Assembly: GCF_022399565.1 (NCBI RefSeq)
Contig: NZ_JAJTUT010000002.1
Span: 434,001-498,000, forward strand
Origin: Flavobacterium algicola
GTDB taxonomy: Bacteria > Bacteroidota > Bacteroidia > Flavobacteriales > Flavobacteriaceae
DNA: 64,000 nucleotides
Reading direction: 5' to 3'
The notes beneath the pieces were generated by a model, which was not told where the DNA came from, searched no databases, and saw only the letters and a list, made by a program, of their open reading frames with translations. Of the stretch, positions 1-8,335 are shown piece by piece (positions within the stretch are counted from its first letter, which is position 1; every line of letters begins with the position of its first letter). A program made the position numbers and the translations under genes.

Positions 1-615
1 ATCGATGAAAAAATGGAATTTTTCTAATGTGAGATACGTACCAGAAAGCGCTAAAATCAAAATAGGTAACAAGGCTAGTCGTCCCAAAACAACATGGTAA
101 TACTGAGCTAAATATTCTTTGACGACTTTCGAGAAAAATTTTCGTAAACCCCTTTGTCTTTTAATCACCATTGCGAAGCCAGAAATAGCAATAAAAATTA
201 ATAGAAAAGAGACAAAACCAACAACAAATCGACCGGACTCTTTTAGAAATAAAGAACGGTGAAGCGCTGTCGTCCACTGAATAAAATCGCTTTTTTTGAG
301 CGGCTCACCAATGATTTTACCTGTTCGGGGGTCGATGTAATTGTTAATATCTCGATCTTCAGTATCAATTCCTTTAAGAGTTACATATTGATTGTGATCA
401 ACGGTAAGTTCAGTGATTTCTGGATAGACAGTACGTAGGGTAGGTAAAACTTGATTCAATCGTATTGTATCAAAATTTTCTACTTTATAAGATGGTATTT
501 TTTCTTGAACAGCATCAACTGCCAAAATCACACCAGTTACTGATGCAATTATAAGAAATAAAGACGAAAAAAGAGCCAGCACCAAATGTGCATACCGCCA
601 GAATGAAAGTGTCAT
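1..615 (-). CDS. PepSY-associated transmembrane protein, 3' part outside window
   Basis: The frame is open from an ATG at 613-615 to the window edge (205 codons seen), so the C-terminus is missing. The N-terminus begins MTLSFWRYAHLVLALFSS and continues into a transmembrane helix with the TGV...DAVQE pattern of PepSY_TM proteins. A PepSY-like periplasmic stretch follows, containing YIDPRTGKIIGEP. Then come TALHRSLFL and two more helices around residues 125-145 and 170-190. Family members of this kind often carry a C-terminal flavodoxin/FAD reductase part and act as inner-membrane ferric-siderophore reductases; that part would lie outside the window, so it is inference. The gene is last in the minus-strand iron locus, 139 bp after the DUF2271 gene. 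Confidence 0.8.
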   Translation of the reverse strand, partial: MTLSFWRYAHLVLALFSSLFLIIASVTGVILAVDAVQEKIPSYKVENFDTIRLNQVLPTLRTVYPEITELTVDHNQYVTLKGIDTEDRDINNYIDPRTGKIIGEPLKKSDFIQWTTALHRSLFLKESGRFVVGFVSFLLIFIAISGFAMVIKRQRGLRKFFSKVVKEYLAQYYHVVLGRLALLPILILALSGTYLTLEKFHFFID

Positions 616-754
616 GAATGTACTTTTTAATAATATAAAAAACACAAATCCTATTTCGCTTTTTTGATTTCGACACTGAAACTTTTAGATGATTCTAAAA
701 GTAAAGTTATCTCAATATGAAAAGAAAAATAGAATTTGTGCTGAAACGGGTTGC

Positions 755-1237
755 CTACAATTTGTTGAATCTCACATAGCGTATGTATCCTTTTCCTTCT
801 GTTTTCGCTGCAATTCCTTCTGATGTTAAGGGCACTTCTAGATCTGTTGTATTGTATTTTTGATCTTCGACTGCGGTTTCAAATCGTAATTTGTACCCTT
901 TATTCAATTTGCTATTTTCAATTTCTAGAGTTGTGATACTGCGATCGCCACCAGTAACTGAAGCTCCTGTTATTGCATTGATATTGGTTGGTCTTTTGGT
1001 ATAGAATGTGTTCCATTCTTTCAATGTTTTGTACCATTTTTTATCATCACCCATCACATATAATGTTTTTTCATATGCCCCTTTAGGATTGATTAGCGAA
1101 ACCACGACATAGGCTCCTTCGCCAATGTAATTGGACATTTGCAACATGCATTTGTATTTGCTAGTTTGCGCATTTGCTTGAAAAGCTAAAAGGAATAAAA
1201 AGGAGGTTGTTATAAAAGATTTTATTAAAGTTTTCAT
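755..1237 (-). CDS. DUF2271 periplasmic protein with possible flavinylation motif
   Basis: 160 residues. Residues 1-24 form a Sec signal peptide ending QANAQ, so the protein is periplasmic. The rest matches the DUF2271 pattern, with GEGAYVVVSL near residue 40 and a W-x3-L-x2-W stretch near 68-75. Residues 87-95 read NAITGASVT, close to the D-x2-[ST]-G-A-[ST]-x-[ST] site at which ApbE attaches FMN covalently; T95 would be the modified residue and the usual Asp is Asn. DUF2271 proteins are known to occur beside PepSY membrane proteins, as here on both sides. An electron-transfer role in extracytoplasmic iron reduction is inferred. No apbE gene is in the window. It lies 4 bp after the ankyrin gene, so co-transcription is likely. 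Confidence 0.8.
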   Translation of the reverse strand: MKTLIKSFITTSFLFLLAFQANAQTSKYKCMLQMSNYIGEGAYVVVSLINPKGAYEKTLYVMGDDKKWYKTLKEWNTFYTKRPTNINAITGASVTGGDRSITTLEIENSKLNKGYKLRFETAVEDQKYNTTDLEVPLTSEGIAAKTEGKGYIRYVRFNKL

Positions 1238-1241
1238 TTAG

Positions 1242-2753
1242 TTATTTTAAAAATTCGACAGATATATTGTTTTTAGAAAGGGTTTCATTTTCTTTGGCAA
1301 GGTCATAAGGAGTTTCGTCAAAGTCGGTACTGATTTCTTTTTTTGCTCCTATCGAAAGAAAATATTTCAATAAGTTATCATCTTGTGATACCATGGCTAT
1401 TTTATGCAAAGCAGTTAATCCATCTTTATTTTTTGCATTTACATCTATTTGTAGAGGCGCTAATTTCTTCAACAAGCTTAAATCGTTTTTGATAACTGCC
1501 AAATGATATAAAGTATTACCGTCATTTTGGGAACTTGCCAAGTCAAGTCCTTTATTTTGTAGTAATTTCATCTTTGTATCAAAAGGGTTTTCCTTTGGTT
1601 TAGAACCAGCTTCGCCGCGCCCCATTCCTGCTTGAGAACGGTAAGACTGAATCATATAATACCCCAAATTATTACCTTCCTTATCAAGAATTGCGACATT
1701 AGCACCATTTTCTAATAATAATGCAACGGCCTCTGGAGTTCCTGATACAACTGCACTTGACAAGGCAGTTTGCCCTTTACTATTTTCTGCATTTTTATCC
1801 TTAGCTAAAGGTAATAAAAGCTCTAGTGCAGCAATGTCCCTGCTAGTGGCTGCTATCATCAAAGGAGTGTTACCTTCTTTATCAACAGCATTACTAGCGG
1901 CACCATTTGCAATTAAATAGGTGATAATTTCATTTTGATCTGCCTTATTAGCGATCAGATGAAGAGCAGTTTCTCCCTCTTTATTTTGAACTCTTGGATT
2001 TAATTTTACTTCATTTATTAAATATTGATATACTGAAATAGTATTAGATTCGCGACGACTACCTTGAGCAGCAAAAAGTAATGCGTTATCGGTTGGTTTA
2101 ACTCCTTTACTTAACAATGTTTTTAGTAAAGAAATATTTCCAGATTTTGCTACATAATCAAACGCTGTGCTACCATTGGCATCAACATCTTTTAGAGACA
2201 TGCCCTTTGTAGCAAAATAGGTAGCTAAATCTAAATTTTTATCTGAAGCAATTGATAAGAGTAAAAGGTTGGCTCCATCTTGGTATTTTTGCGTCGGATT
2301 AATTCCTGCTTTAAAAAACGCATCATATACAGCGGTATTTTGTACACCACTACTAGCAGCTGCGGTAATTGGAAAGCTACTATGGGAGTCCTCTAAATTT
2401 ACGTCTGATCCTTTGTCTATGAGGTATTTAATTGTTTCAATATCTCCTTTTCCTGCAGCCCAGTGCAAGTAAATACGATTGTCATGCGTTGGTTTTTGTA
2501 CACTATTTCCAGACTGTTCAACCAAAAACTGTATTGTAGACTGCGGTGCATCATTTAGGATAGCCATTACGACTGGATCAAAAGATCTATCAGTTGACTG
2601 AGATGGATCATTACCCTTTGCAATTTCAGCTTTTATAGCCGTTAGATCAGGTTTCGTTTTCCAAAAAGAGGCGTCAAGTAAACTGTTCTTTTCTTGGGCA
2701 TTCCCCAGTAAACAGCTAATTAGAGCCAAAGAGAGTATTAGATTTTTTTTCAT
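1242..2753 (-). CDS. Exported ankyrin-repeat protein
   Basis: 503 residues. A signal peptide (residues 1-19, ending LLGNAQ) targets it to the periplasm. About ten ankyrin repeats fill the rest; clear ones read RIYLHWAAGKGDIETIKYLI (about 93-112), GETALHLIANKADQNEIITYL, GNTPLMIAATSRDIAALELL, GQTALSSAVVSGTPEAVALL and GLTALHKIAMVSQDDNLLKYF near the C-terminus. Ankyrin stacks bind other proteins and have no catalytic role by themselves. The gene sits in the iron locus between the PepSY gene (30 bp upstream) and the DUF2271 gene (4 bp downstream), so it may scaffold or protect components of that system. This is inference. Assignment to the repeat family is secure; the partner is unknown. Confidence 0.88.
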   Translation of the reverse strand: MKKNLILSLALISCLLGNAQEKNSLLDASFWKTKPDLTAIKAEIAKGNDPSQSTDRSFDPVVMAILNDAPQSTIQFLVEQSGNSVQKPTHDNRIYLHWAAGKGDIETIKYLIDKGSDVNLEDSHSSFPITAAASSGVQNTAVYDAFFKAGINPTQKYQDGANLLLLSIASDKNLDLATYFATKGMSLKDVDANGSTAFDYVAKSGNISLLKTLLSKGVKPTDNALLFAAQGSRRESNTISVYQYLINEVKLNPRVQNKEGETALHLIANKADQNEIITYLIANGAASNAVDKEGNTPLMIAATSRDIAALELLLPLAKDKNAENSKGQTALSSAVVSGTPEAVALLLENGANVAILDKEGNNLGYYMIQSYRSQAGMGRGEAGSKPKENPFDTKMKLLQNKGLDLASSQNDGNTLYHLAVIKNDLSLLKKLAPLQIDVNAKNKDGLTALHKIAMVSQDDNLLKYFLSIGAKKEISTDFDETPYDLAKENETLSKNNISVEFLK

Positions 2754-2783
2754 AAGTAGTAAATTAAAAAGTTTAAAATGGAG

Positions 2784-3905
2784 TTATTTTTTTTGCTTGA
2801 ATTTTCGATTCCACCATATACAAAAGCCTGTAATCGGTAATGTCGCAATCATCAGACTTATCAGGAAAGCAAAAATTTTACCAGCCAACCCTAGCACGGC
2901 TCCTGTATGAATATCATAATTCATTCGCATTAATTTGTCACTTACAGCTGCATCGTTATACCTACCAAAAATGTGTTTTACCTCTTTTTCTTCTAATGTA
3001 TATTGATCATAATAACGATAGTCAATTTTCCAGTAGGTACCTTCATCAGGATTTGCGTTAGCAGCAATCGGTGAATTTTCATTTTCTGGCGGATGTACTT
3101 CAATTGTTTTGGCTTGTGGATATTCGTTTCGCATTTTGAGCCATACTTTGTCTAAAGGATTTGATACACCTTCTAGCCTTGGTTTTGAAACGGGGTCTAG
3201 ATATACAAGCGACTTTTCGCCACCAAGCAACGTATAGTAAGAACTTGCAAACCAATTAAATCCCATGATCAAACCGGTGATAGCAAATATTAGCGCAATT
3301 GCCATTATATAAAATCCAGTAACATTGTGTAAATCATAATTTTTACGCTTCCATCGTGTACTTTTTTTCCACTTAAATGAAAAGCGTTGCTTTCGAGCAT
3401 TTTTATTCTTGGGATACCAGAGGTATAAACCTGTAAGTAGTAAAATAAGAAAAATCAAAGTCGCTGATGCTACCACAATTTGCCCAATCTCATGCGGCAA
3501 CCACAGATAATAATGACCGTCGAGAATAAAACTAAAAAAGCCCTCTTCCATATTTACATTTTGTAAAACTTCGCCAGAGTAGGGGTTGAGGTAAATTATA
3601 TGGTAATAGGTAGGCTCGTAATGAAAAAAAATGGCTTCCGCCGCTTCATTGGGGCCTTTGTACTCTATGGCGTGTAAACTCTTATTTGGAAATTCTTTTC
3701 GAGCAATTTTTTCTAACTGAGAAGGAAGTAGAAATGGATTCTCTTCACTTTCAACAAAACGATACGTTTCGGTATAATTTTGTATTTCTTCTTGAAAAGC
3801 GTACAAACAACCTGTTACTGCTACAATGAAAACAATAATGCCTGAAAAAAGTCCCAGCCATAAATGAAGAAATCCTATGAGTTTCTTAAAACTATATTTT
3901 TTCAT
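2784..3905 (-). CDS. PepSY domain inner-membrane protein of siderophore locus
   Basis: 373 residues with the PepSY_TM architecture. The N-terminal helix at about 12-35 includes HLWLGLFSGIIVFIVAVTG. Two periplasmic PepSY-type segments contain LNPYSGEVL and GHYYLWLP. Further helices lie at about 140-162, 195-215 and 340-362. Conserved histidines (HLWLG, DGHYY, LPHE, YDLHN, YDIHTG) are placed as in members thought to bind heme. Such proteins are regularly encoded next to TonB-dependent siderophore receptors and are proposed to reduce ferric siderophores in the periplasm. The gene follows the receptor by 69 bp, and a strong hairpin terminator lies in that gap, so part of its expression may come from read-through or a separate promoter. 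Confidence 0.88.
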   Translation of the reverse strand: MKKYSFKKLIGFLHLWLGLFSGIIVFIVAVTGCLYAFQEEIQNYTETYRFVESEENPFLLPSQLEKIARKEFPNKSLHAIEYKGPNEAAEAIFFHYEPTYYHIIYLNPYSGEVLQNVNMEEGFFSFILDGHYYLWLPHEIGQIVVASATLIFLILLLTGLYLWYPKNKNARKQRFSFKWKKSTRWKRKNYDLHNVTGFYIMAIALIFAITGLIMGFNWFASSYYTLLGGEKSLVYLDPVSKPRLEGVSNPLDKVWLKMRNEYPQAKTIEVHPPENENSPIAANANPDEGTYWKIDYRYYDQYTLEEKEVKHIFGRYNDAAVSDKLMRMNYDIHTGAVLGLAGKIFAFLISLMIATLPITGFCIWWNRKFKQKK

Positions 3906-3916
3906 GAAATAAGTTT

Positions 3917-3946
3917 AAAAAACTCCTCATCAAGCTGAGGAGTTTT
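3917..3946 (-). terminator. Intrinsic terminator between receptor and PepSY genes
   Basis: A perfect 11-bp stem, AAAACTCCTCA with TGAGGAGTTTT, encloses a 6-nt loop. On the minus strand it is followed by six T residues. It lies just after the stop codon of the TonB-dependent receptor and only 12 bp before the PepSY start, so it would lower expression of the downstream genes compared with the receptor. Confidence 0.8.
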
Positions 3947-3974
3947 AGTGAAATAAAAAAAAAAAATAAAGAAA

Positions 3975-6332
3975 CTAAAATTTGTAACCCACTGACAAAC
4001 GGAAATTTGTTCCCGCTTCTGCTTGCCAATAGTAGGTTTCATTGTAAGTATAGTACCCTCCTGAGTATAAGTATTTATCTAAAATGTTATTAACGATTAG
4101 ATTAAAGGTCATTTTGTTTTTGGTATAGGTAAGACCTCCATCCAGGCGGAAATAATCTGGTAATTGAATAGCGCTATCGGAAGCAAACCACGGCTTTCTA
4201 TCTACTTGGTATTGGTAACCTAATGAAATTCCTAAACCGTTCAAACTACCATTATCAATTTTGTAATTCAACCATGCATTTTGCACATGTTTTGATGTCC
4301 CAGAAACTTGACTGCCGATAAGTAATGGATCAGAATCTTTACTAACTTTGGCTTCTGTAAATGCATAATTGATGATAACATCTAAATTAGGCGCTATTTC
4401 ACCTCTTATATCGGCTTCAAAACCCCTAACTTTTTGCTGTCCGCTTTGTTTACTGAATTGTTGTGTACCTATTGAGTGTTCTTGATCAGCTGTTAGAATG
4501 TTGTCATTTGTAATTTGATATAGTGCAAATACGGAGTTCCACTTACCATTTAACCAATCTCTCTTGAATCCGACTTCAATGTTTGTCCCAGATAATGGAT
4601 CAAATGATTTTCCTTCCCAATCTGTACCATAATTTTCAGTAAAAGATTGGTCTCTCATTGCGTAAACTGATGTATTTGGATTTATAGAATAGCTTAACCC
4701 TATGCGAGGTGTAAACTTACTCGCCTTAAATTCTCCAGAGTAAATCGTAGATGTTTTTATTGTAGTATAACGTCCTGCCAATGTAAGTCGTAACTTTTCA
4801 TCAAAAAAGCCTAGCTCATCTTGCAAGTAAAAAGCATTATAAGCATTTTTATATTGCAATCCTCTTACTTTTATATCAATACTTCTGTCAAAAACAGGCA
4901 TTTCTTCTGCCGAGACAGTTCCATAAACAGGATTATAAATATCTAGATCAGAGATCAAAGCACTTTGCGTCCAGTCATAATAATTAATCTTATCACTCAT
5001 GTCAAAACCAGCAAGAATTTTGTGATTTACTGAGCCTGTTTTTTCCTCTCCATTAATGAAGAATTGTCCTGTTTTTGCAGTCGCATAATCTTCTGATAGA
5101 TAAACACGCCTCGCCATGATGTTTTCTTCATCGCCCGTAATTCCATCGGGCCACATAGACATACCTACTTGCGTATAGTTAAAGTAGGCTGCTTGACCTG
5201 TAAACTTCCAGTTGTCATCAAATTTATGCTCCAAAATGGTAAGAAGACTTTTGTCATTCATATTTGTAGGAGCAAAATTAGCTTCCCCTGTCGTGAAATT
5301 ACGATCTAGGTCTGCATATCCTTTTTTAGAAAACACATAATTGGTACCGATCATATTAACTTGTGAAAATTGATGTGTATACTCCAAAGTCACAGAGGTA
5401 TTATCGTCTACTAAATATTTTAGTACAGGTGCAATAGTATAGCGGTTGTTGTAATCAAAATCACGGAAGCTATTTTTTGCCTGTCCCATGGCATTAAAAC
5501 GGTATAGTAATTTCCCGTCGTCGGTTAATTTCCCGTCTAAATCTATGGTTGCTCTGTACATATCAAAACTACCTAAGGTTAAACTGGCTTCTCCTTTGGT
5601 ACGGCCACTAGGTTTTTTGGTCACCACATTATACAATCCGCTTGAACTACCATTAGATAACATAAAACCTGCAGGACCTTTTACAAATTCGATACGCTCT
5701 ACCATACTCATGTCTTCCGTCAGTGGTCCCCACGTTGTACTCACGTTCATACCATTTCTAAAAGGTGCTACGCGGCTCCCTCTCATAAAAATATTAGCAT
5801 AATTATCCCAATGCTCATTTCGAGTCACACCACTCACATTACGAGTCACACCTTCCAACATATCAAAGATCTGTTGATCGTTTATTAATTTACCGGTAAT
5901 AACTTGAATGTTTTGTGGAATTTCAATAATGCTTGACTGCAATCTTAGGGTAGAGGAGACCCGATTGGTTTTAAAAGCACTTTTATTACTCAAAATTACA
6001 ACTTGATTTAGCTCGGTATTTGAGATTGCAAGTTGTAAATCTACTTGCGTTATTTCGTTAGCTTTTACTACAACAGTTTTTTCTATATCTGTAAAACCAA
6101 CTAAGGTTACTATCAAAGTATGTGTCCCTTCTGGAATAGTATTCAATTTGAAAACACCATCATTATTTGCAATGGTTGTTCTATTTAATTCTTTTATAAA
6201 AATCGAAACTCCTTCTGCAACCTTGCCATCTTTGGTCCTAATCTGTCCTTTAATGCTACCATAATTTGGTTGCTGTGCCAAGCATGTAATTGTTAAGAGC
6301 AGCTTAATTGCGGCTAAAAGTGCTTTTTTCAT
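3975..6332 (-). CDS. TonB-dependent siderophore receptor
   Basis: 785 residues. Signal peptide about 1-19 (ends CLAQQ), then a carboxypeptidase-regulatory-like beta-sandwich (about 24-105, GSIKGQIRTKDG to LQLAISN). A plug domain follows (about 125-240), with IPQNIQVITGKLINDQQ and VERIEFVKGPAGFMLSNG, the typical FhuE/FpvA-like siderophore receptor plug. The 22-strand barrel ends in an aromatic residue (LSVGYKF), the BAM signal. It moves a ferric siderophore across the outer membrane using TonB-ExbBD energy. Neighbouring PepSY genes support iron over cobalamin or sugar. The substrate cannot be read from sequence. A roughly 290-bp AT-rich upstream region probably holds the promoter and a Fur site, though no Fur box was confidently identified. 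Confidence 0.92.
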   Translation of the reverse strand: MKKALLAAIKLLLTITCLAQQPNYGSIKGQIRTKDGKVAEGVSIFIKELNRTTIANNDGVFKLNTIPEGTHTLIVTLVGFTDIEKTVVVKANEITQVDLQLAISNTELNQVVILSNKSAFKTNRVSSTLRLQSSIIEIPQNIQVITGKLINDQQIFDMLEGVTRNVSGVTRNEHWDNYANIFMRGSRVAPFRNGMNVSTTWGPLTEDMSMVERIEFVKGPAGFMLSNGSSSGLYNVVTKKPSGRTKGEASLTLGSFDMYRATIDLDGKLTDDGKLLYRFNAMGQAKNSFRDFDYNNRYTIAPVLKYLVDDNTSVTLEYTHQFSQVNMIGTNYVFSKKGYADLDRNFTTGEANFAPTNMNDKSLLTILEHKFDDNWKFTGQAAYFNYTQVGMSMWPDGITGDEENIMARRVYLSEDYATAKTGQFFINGEEKTGSVNHKILAGFDMSDKINYYDWTQSALISDLDIYNPVYGTVSAEEMPVFDRSIDIKVRGLQYKNAYNAFYLQDELGFFDEKLRLTLAGRYTTIKTSTIYSGEFKASKFTPRIGLSYSINPNTSVYAMRDQSFTENYGTDWEGKSFDPLSGTNIEVGFKRDWLNGKWNSVFALYQITNDNILTADQEHSIGTQQFSKQSGQQKVRGFEADIRGEIAPNLDVIINYAFTEAKVSKDSDPLLIGSQVSGTSKHVQNAWLNYKIDNGSLNGLGISLGYQYQVDRKPWFASDSAIQLPDYFRLDGGLTYTKNKMTFNLIVNNILDKYLYSGGYYTYNETYYWQAEAGTNFRLSVGYKF

Positions 6333-6624
6333 TGTTATTTAGATTAATTAAAAATAATTAATGCAAATGTAAAAAGGTAAATGAGAAAAACAAAGCTTAT
6401 TTAGAACAAATAAGAATAAATTATTTAATTATTTATATATTTTTGAAAATTAGATATTTAAGTGTCTGTTGTTATTTTTAGAAATTACATTTTGGATACT
6501 ATTTTCGAAATAAATTTTTAAAAAAAAGGCGAAAAAACAACTCAGAATATGTTTTTTCGCGCTTTAACATTATTTAACATTGCAAGAGTTGAATTGATAA
6601 TTTAGTTTGTGTAATTTCGACCTC

Positions 6625-7053
6625 ATGAAAAAGAAGTTAACTTTTCGAATATTTCTACCCTTACTAATTTTGCTTTTGAGCGGATTTGGTAAAGAAGTAT
6701 TTGCAAATATTGATGGAAATTTCAAAATCTTTGCAATGGATACTGTTTTCAATGCAAATAACTTTCAAGTACTTCAACAAAATACTTCAGGTTTTTCGAT
6801 CTTAAAAAAAGAGATTCCCGCTTCAAACAAAACTAATATCAAACTTCGTGTAATTGATAATGAAGTGGACGAGGATGAAATCCATGTAACGGATAATCGC
6901 CTTAGCTCTAATAATTATTTTGCTACTTTTTACAACACAAGATCTTTTTCAGATTATTTGGTTGATTTTAAAAAAGTATCTAGTTTTCAAACTGTATTTT
7001 ACTACCTGACTACTTATAAAAAGTATGTCTTATTTCAGGTTTTTCGTATTTGA
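6625..7053 (+). CDS. Small secreted protein upstream of RND efflux operon, function unknown
   Basis: 142 residues from the ATG at 6625. A TTG at 6607 is also in frame, but the ATG directly starts a good signal peptide (MKKKLTF, then LPLLILLLSG, cleavage near VFA-NI). The mature part has an acidic stretch (DNEVDEDE) and an aromatic C-terminus ending KYVLFQVFRI. From memory, flavobacterial genomes often have a protein of this size with a similar tail just before RND efflux genes; I cannot verify this here. No domain is recognised. A near-consensus -7 box (TAATTTCG, 6611-6618) stands so close to the ATG that the 5' UTR would be only a few bases. The adaptor gene begins 173 bp later. Confidence 0.65.
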   Translation: MKKKLTFRIFLPLLILLLSGFGKEVFANIDGNFKIFAMDTVFNANNFQVLQQNTSGFSILKKEIPASNKTNIKLRVIDNEVDEDEIHVTDNRLSSNNYFATFYNTRSFSDYLVDFKKVSSFQTVFYYLTTYKKYVLFQVFRI

Positions 7054-7226
7054 TAAACCATTCTTTTCTATGGCAACATTCTGCTTGCCAAATTAGTACA
7101 TTTTAAATATTTACCACCCAAATCTGTATAGATCAATCTATTATGGATAGGTTTTATTTGTACTTCTGTTTTTTGATTAAAATTTCACACACACACAAAA
7201 CATTTACTTTAATAAGCTAACTTATT

Positions 7227-8309
7227 ATGAAGAAATTATCTATGCTCGTAAGCGTATGCGCTTTGTTGGGCCTCATTAGTTGTAAAGAACAAAAAGAAGA
7301 AAAGAAAGAAGAAATTAAATTTCTAGTTACCAATCCAGTTTTAAAAGATACTGCAATTACCAAAGAGTACGTTTGTAACATCAGTTCGATCAATCATATT
7401 GAATTGAGAGCATTGGAAAAAGGTTATTTGCAAAAAATATATGTTGGTGAAGGGCAAGCGGTTAAAAAAGGGCAATTATTGTTCAAAATTATGCCAAATA
7501 TTTACCAAGCAGAATTAGGGAAATCGAAAGCAGAAACTGAATTTGCTCAAATCGAATACCAAAACACAAAGAAATTAGCAGACGCCAATGTTGTTTCTAA
7601 AAATGAATTGGCAATGGCCAAAGCAAAATTAGACAAGGCAAAAGCTGAAATGTCACTTAATCAAGTACACCTTAATTTTACAGAGATTAGAGCTCCTTTT
7701 GACGGGATCATTGACCGTTTTCATGTAAGAGTTGGTAGTTTGGTTGATGAAGGAGATTTACTTACTGAACTTTCAGACAACAGTTCAATGTGGGTGTACT
7801 ACAATGTTCCTGAAGCAGAGTACCTTGATTATGCTACAAAATCAGATTCAAAAACGAAGATGAAGGTAAATTTATTAATGGCTAACAATGAGATTTTTGA
7901 TCAAGAAGGTGTGGTTGAAACTATTGAAGCTGACTTTAATAATGAAACAGGAAATATCCCATTTAGAGCTACTTTCAAAAATCCAAAACGTTTATTAAGA
8001 CATGGTGAAACGGGTACAATTGAGATGAGATTACCATTTAAAGATGCGTTAATCATTCCTCAAAAATCCACTTTTGAAGTTTTGGAAAAAAAGTATGTAT
8101 ATGTGATTGATAAAAACAACGAAATTAAATCTAGAGAGATTGTTATCGCTGCCGAACTGCAACATTTATTTATTATAAAAAGCGGATTGGCAACTACAGA
8201 TAAGATACTACTTGAAGGTATTCGCTTGGTTAAAGAGAATGAGAAAATTGCTTACAAATTGGAAGATGGTAAAGCTGTTTTATCCCATTTAGAGCTATAT
8301 GCTGAATAA
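7227..8309 (+). CDS. RND efflux periplasmic adaptor lipoprotein (MFP/HlyD family)
   Basis: 360 residues. Lipoprotein signal peptide with lipobox LISC (Cys19), so it is anchored in the inner membrane facing the periplasm. The biotinyl-lipoyl halves flank a short alpha-hairpin: GYLQKIYVGEGQAVKKGQLL at about 68-87, and LNFTEIRAPFDGIIDRFHVR at about 148-167. A beta-barrel domain (YYNVPEAEYLDYA) and a membrane-proximal domain follow. This is the AcrA/MexA layout. It links the pump encoded 26 bp downstream with the outer-membrane factor. It is the first gene of a three-gene operon. The drug or metabolite exported cannot be read from the sequence. Confidence 0.93.
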   Translation: MKKLSMLVSVCALLGLISCKEQKEEKKEEIKFLVTNPVLKDTAITKEYVCNISSINHIELRALEKGYLQKIYVGEGQAVKKGQLLFKIMPNIYQAELGKSKAETEFAQIEYQNTKKLADANVVSKNELAMAKAKLDKAKAEMSLNQVHLNFTEIRAPFDGIIDRFHVRVGSLVDEGDLLTELSDNSSMWVYYNVPEAEYLDYATKSDSKTKMKVNLLMANNEIFDQEGVVETIEADFNNETGNIPFRATFKNPKRLLRHGETGTIEMRLPFKDALIIPQKSTFEVLEKKYVYVIDKNNEIKSREIVIAAELQHLFIIKSGLATTDKILLEGIRLVKENEKIAYKLEDGKAVLSHLELYAE

Positions 8310-8335
8310 TCGAAATCACTTAAAAAGATAAAAAA

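Noticed and set aside
681..702. Hairpin ACTTTTAGA/TCTAAAAGT between the DUF2271 and PepSY genes
   Set aside because: There is no T run on the minus strand after it, so a terminator call is not supported.
5488..5802. 104-codon plus-strand frame inside the siderophore receptor
   Set aside because: It is the antisense of a conserved receptor plug domain; the composition follows from the receptor codons.
7185..7200. Short CA dinucleotide repeat before the efflux adaptor gene
   Set aside because: About six units only, with no flanking structure; likely chance.
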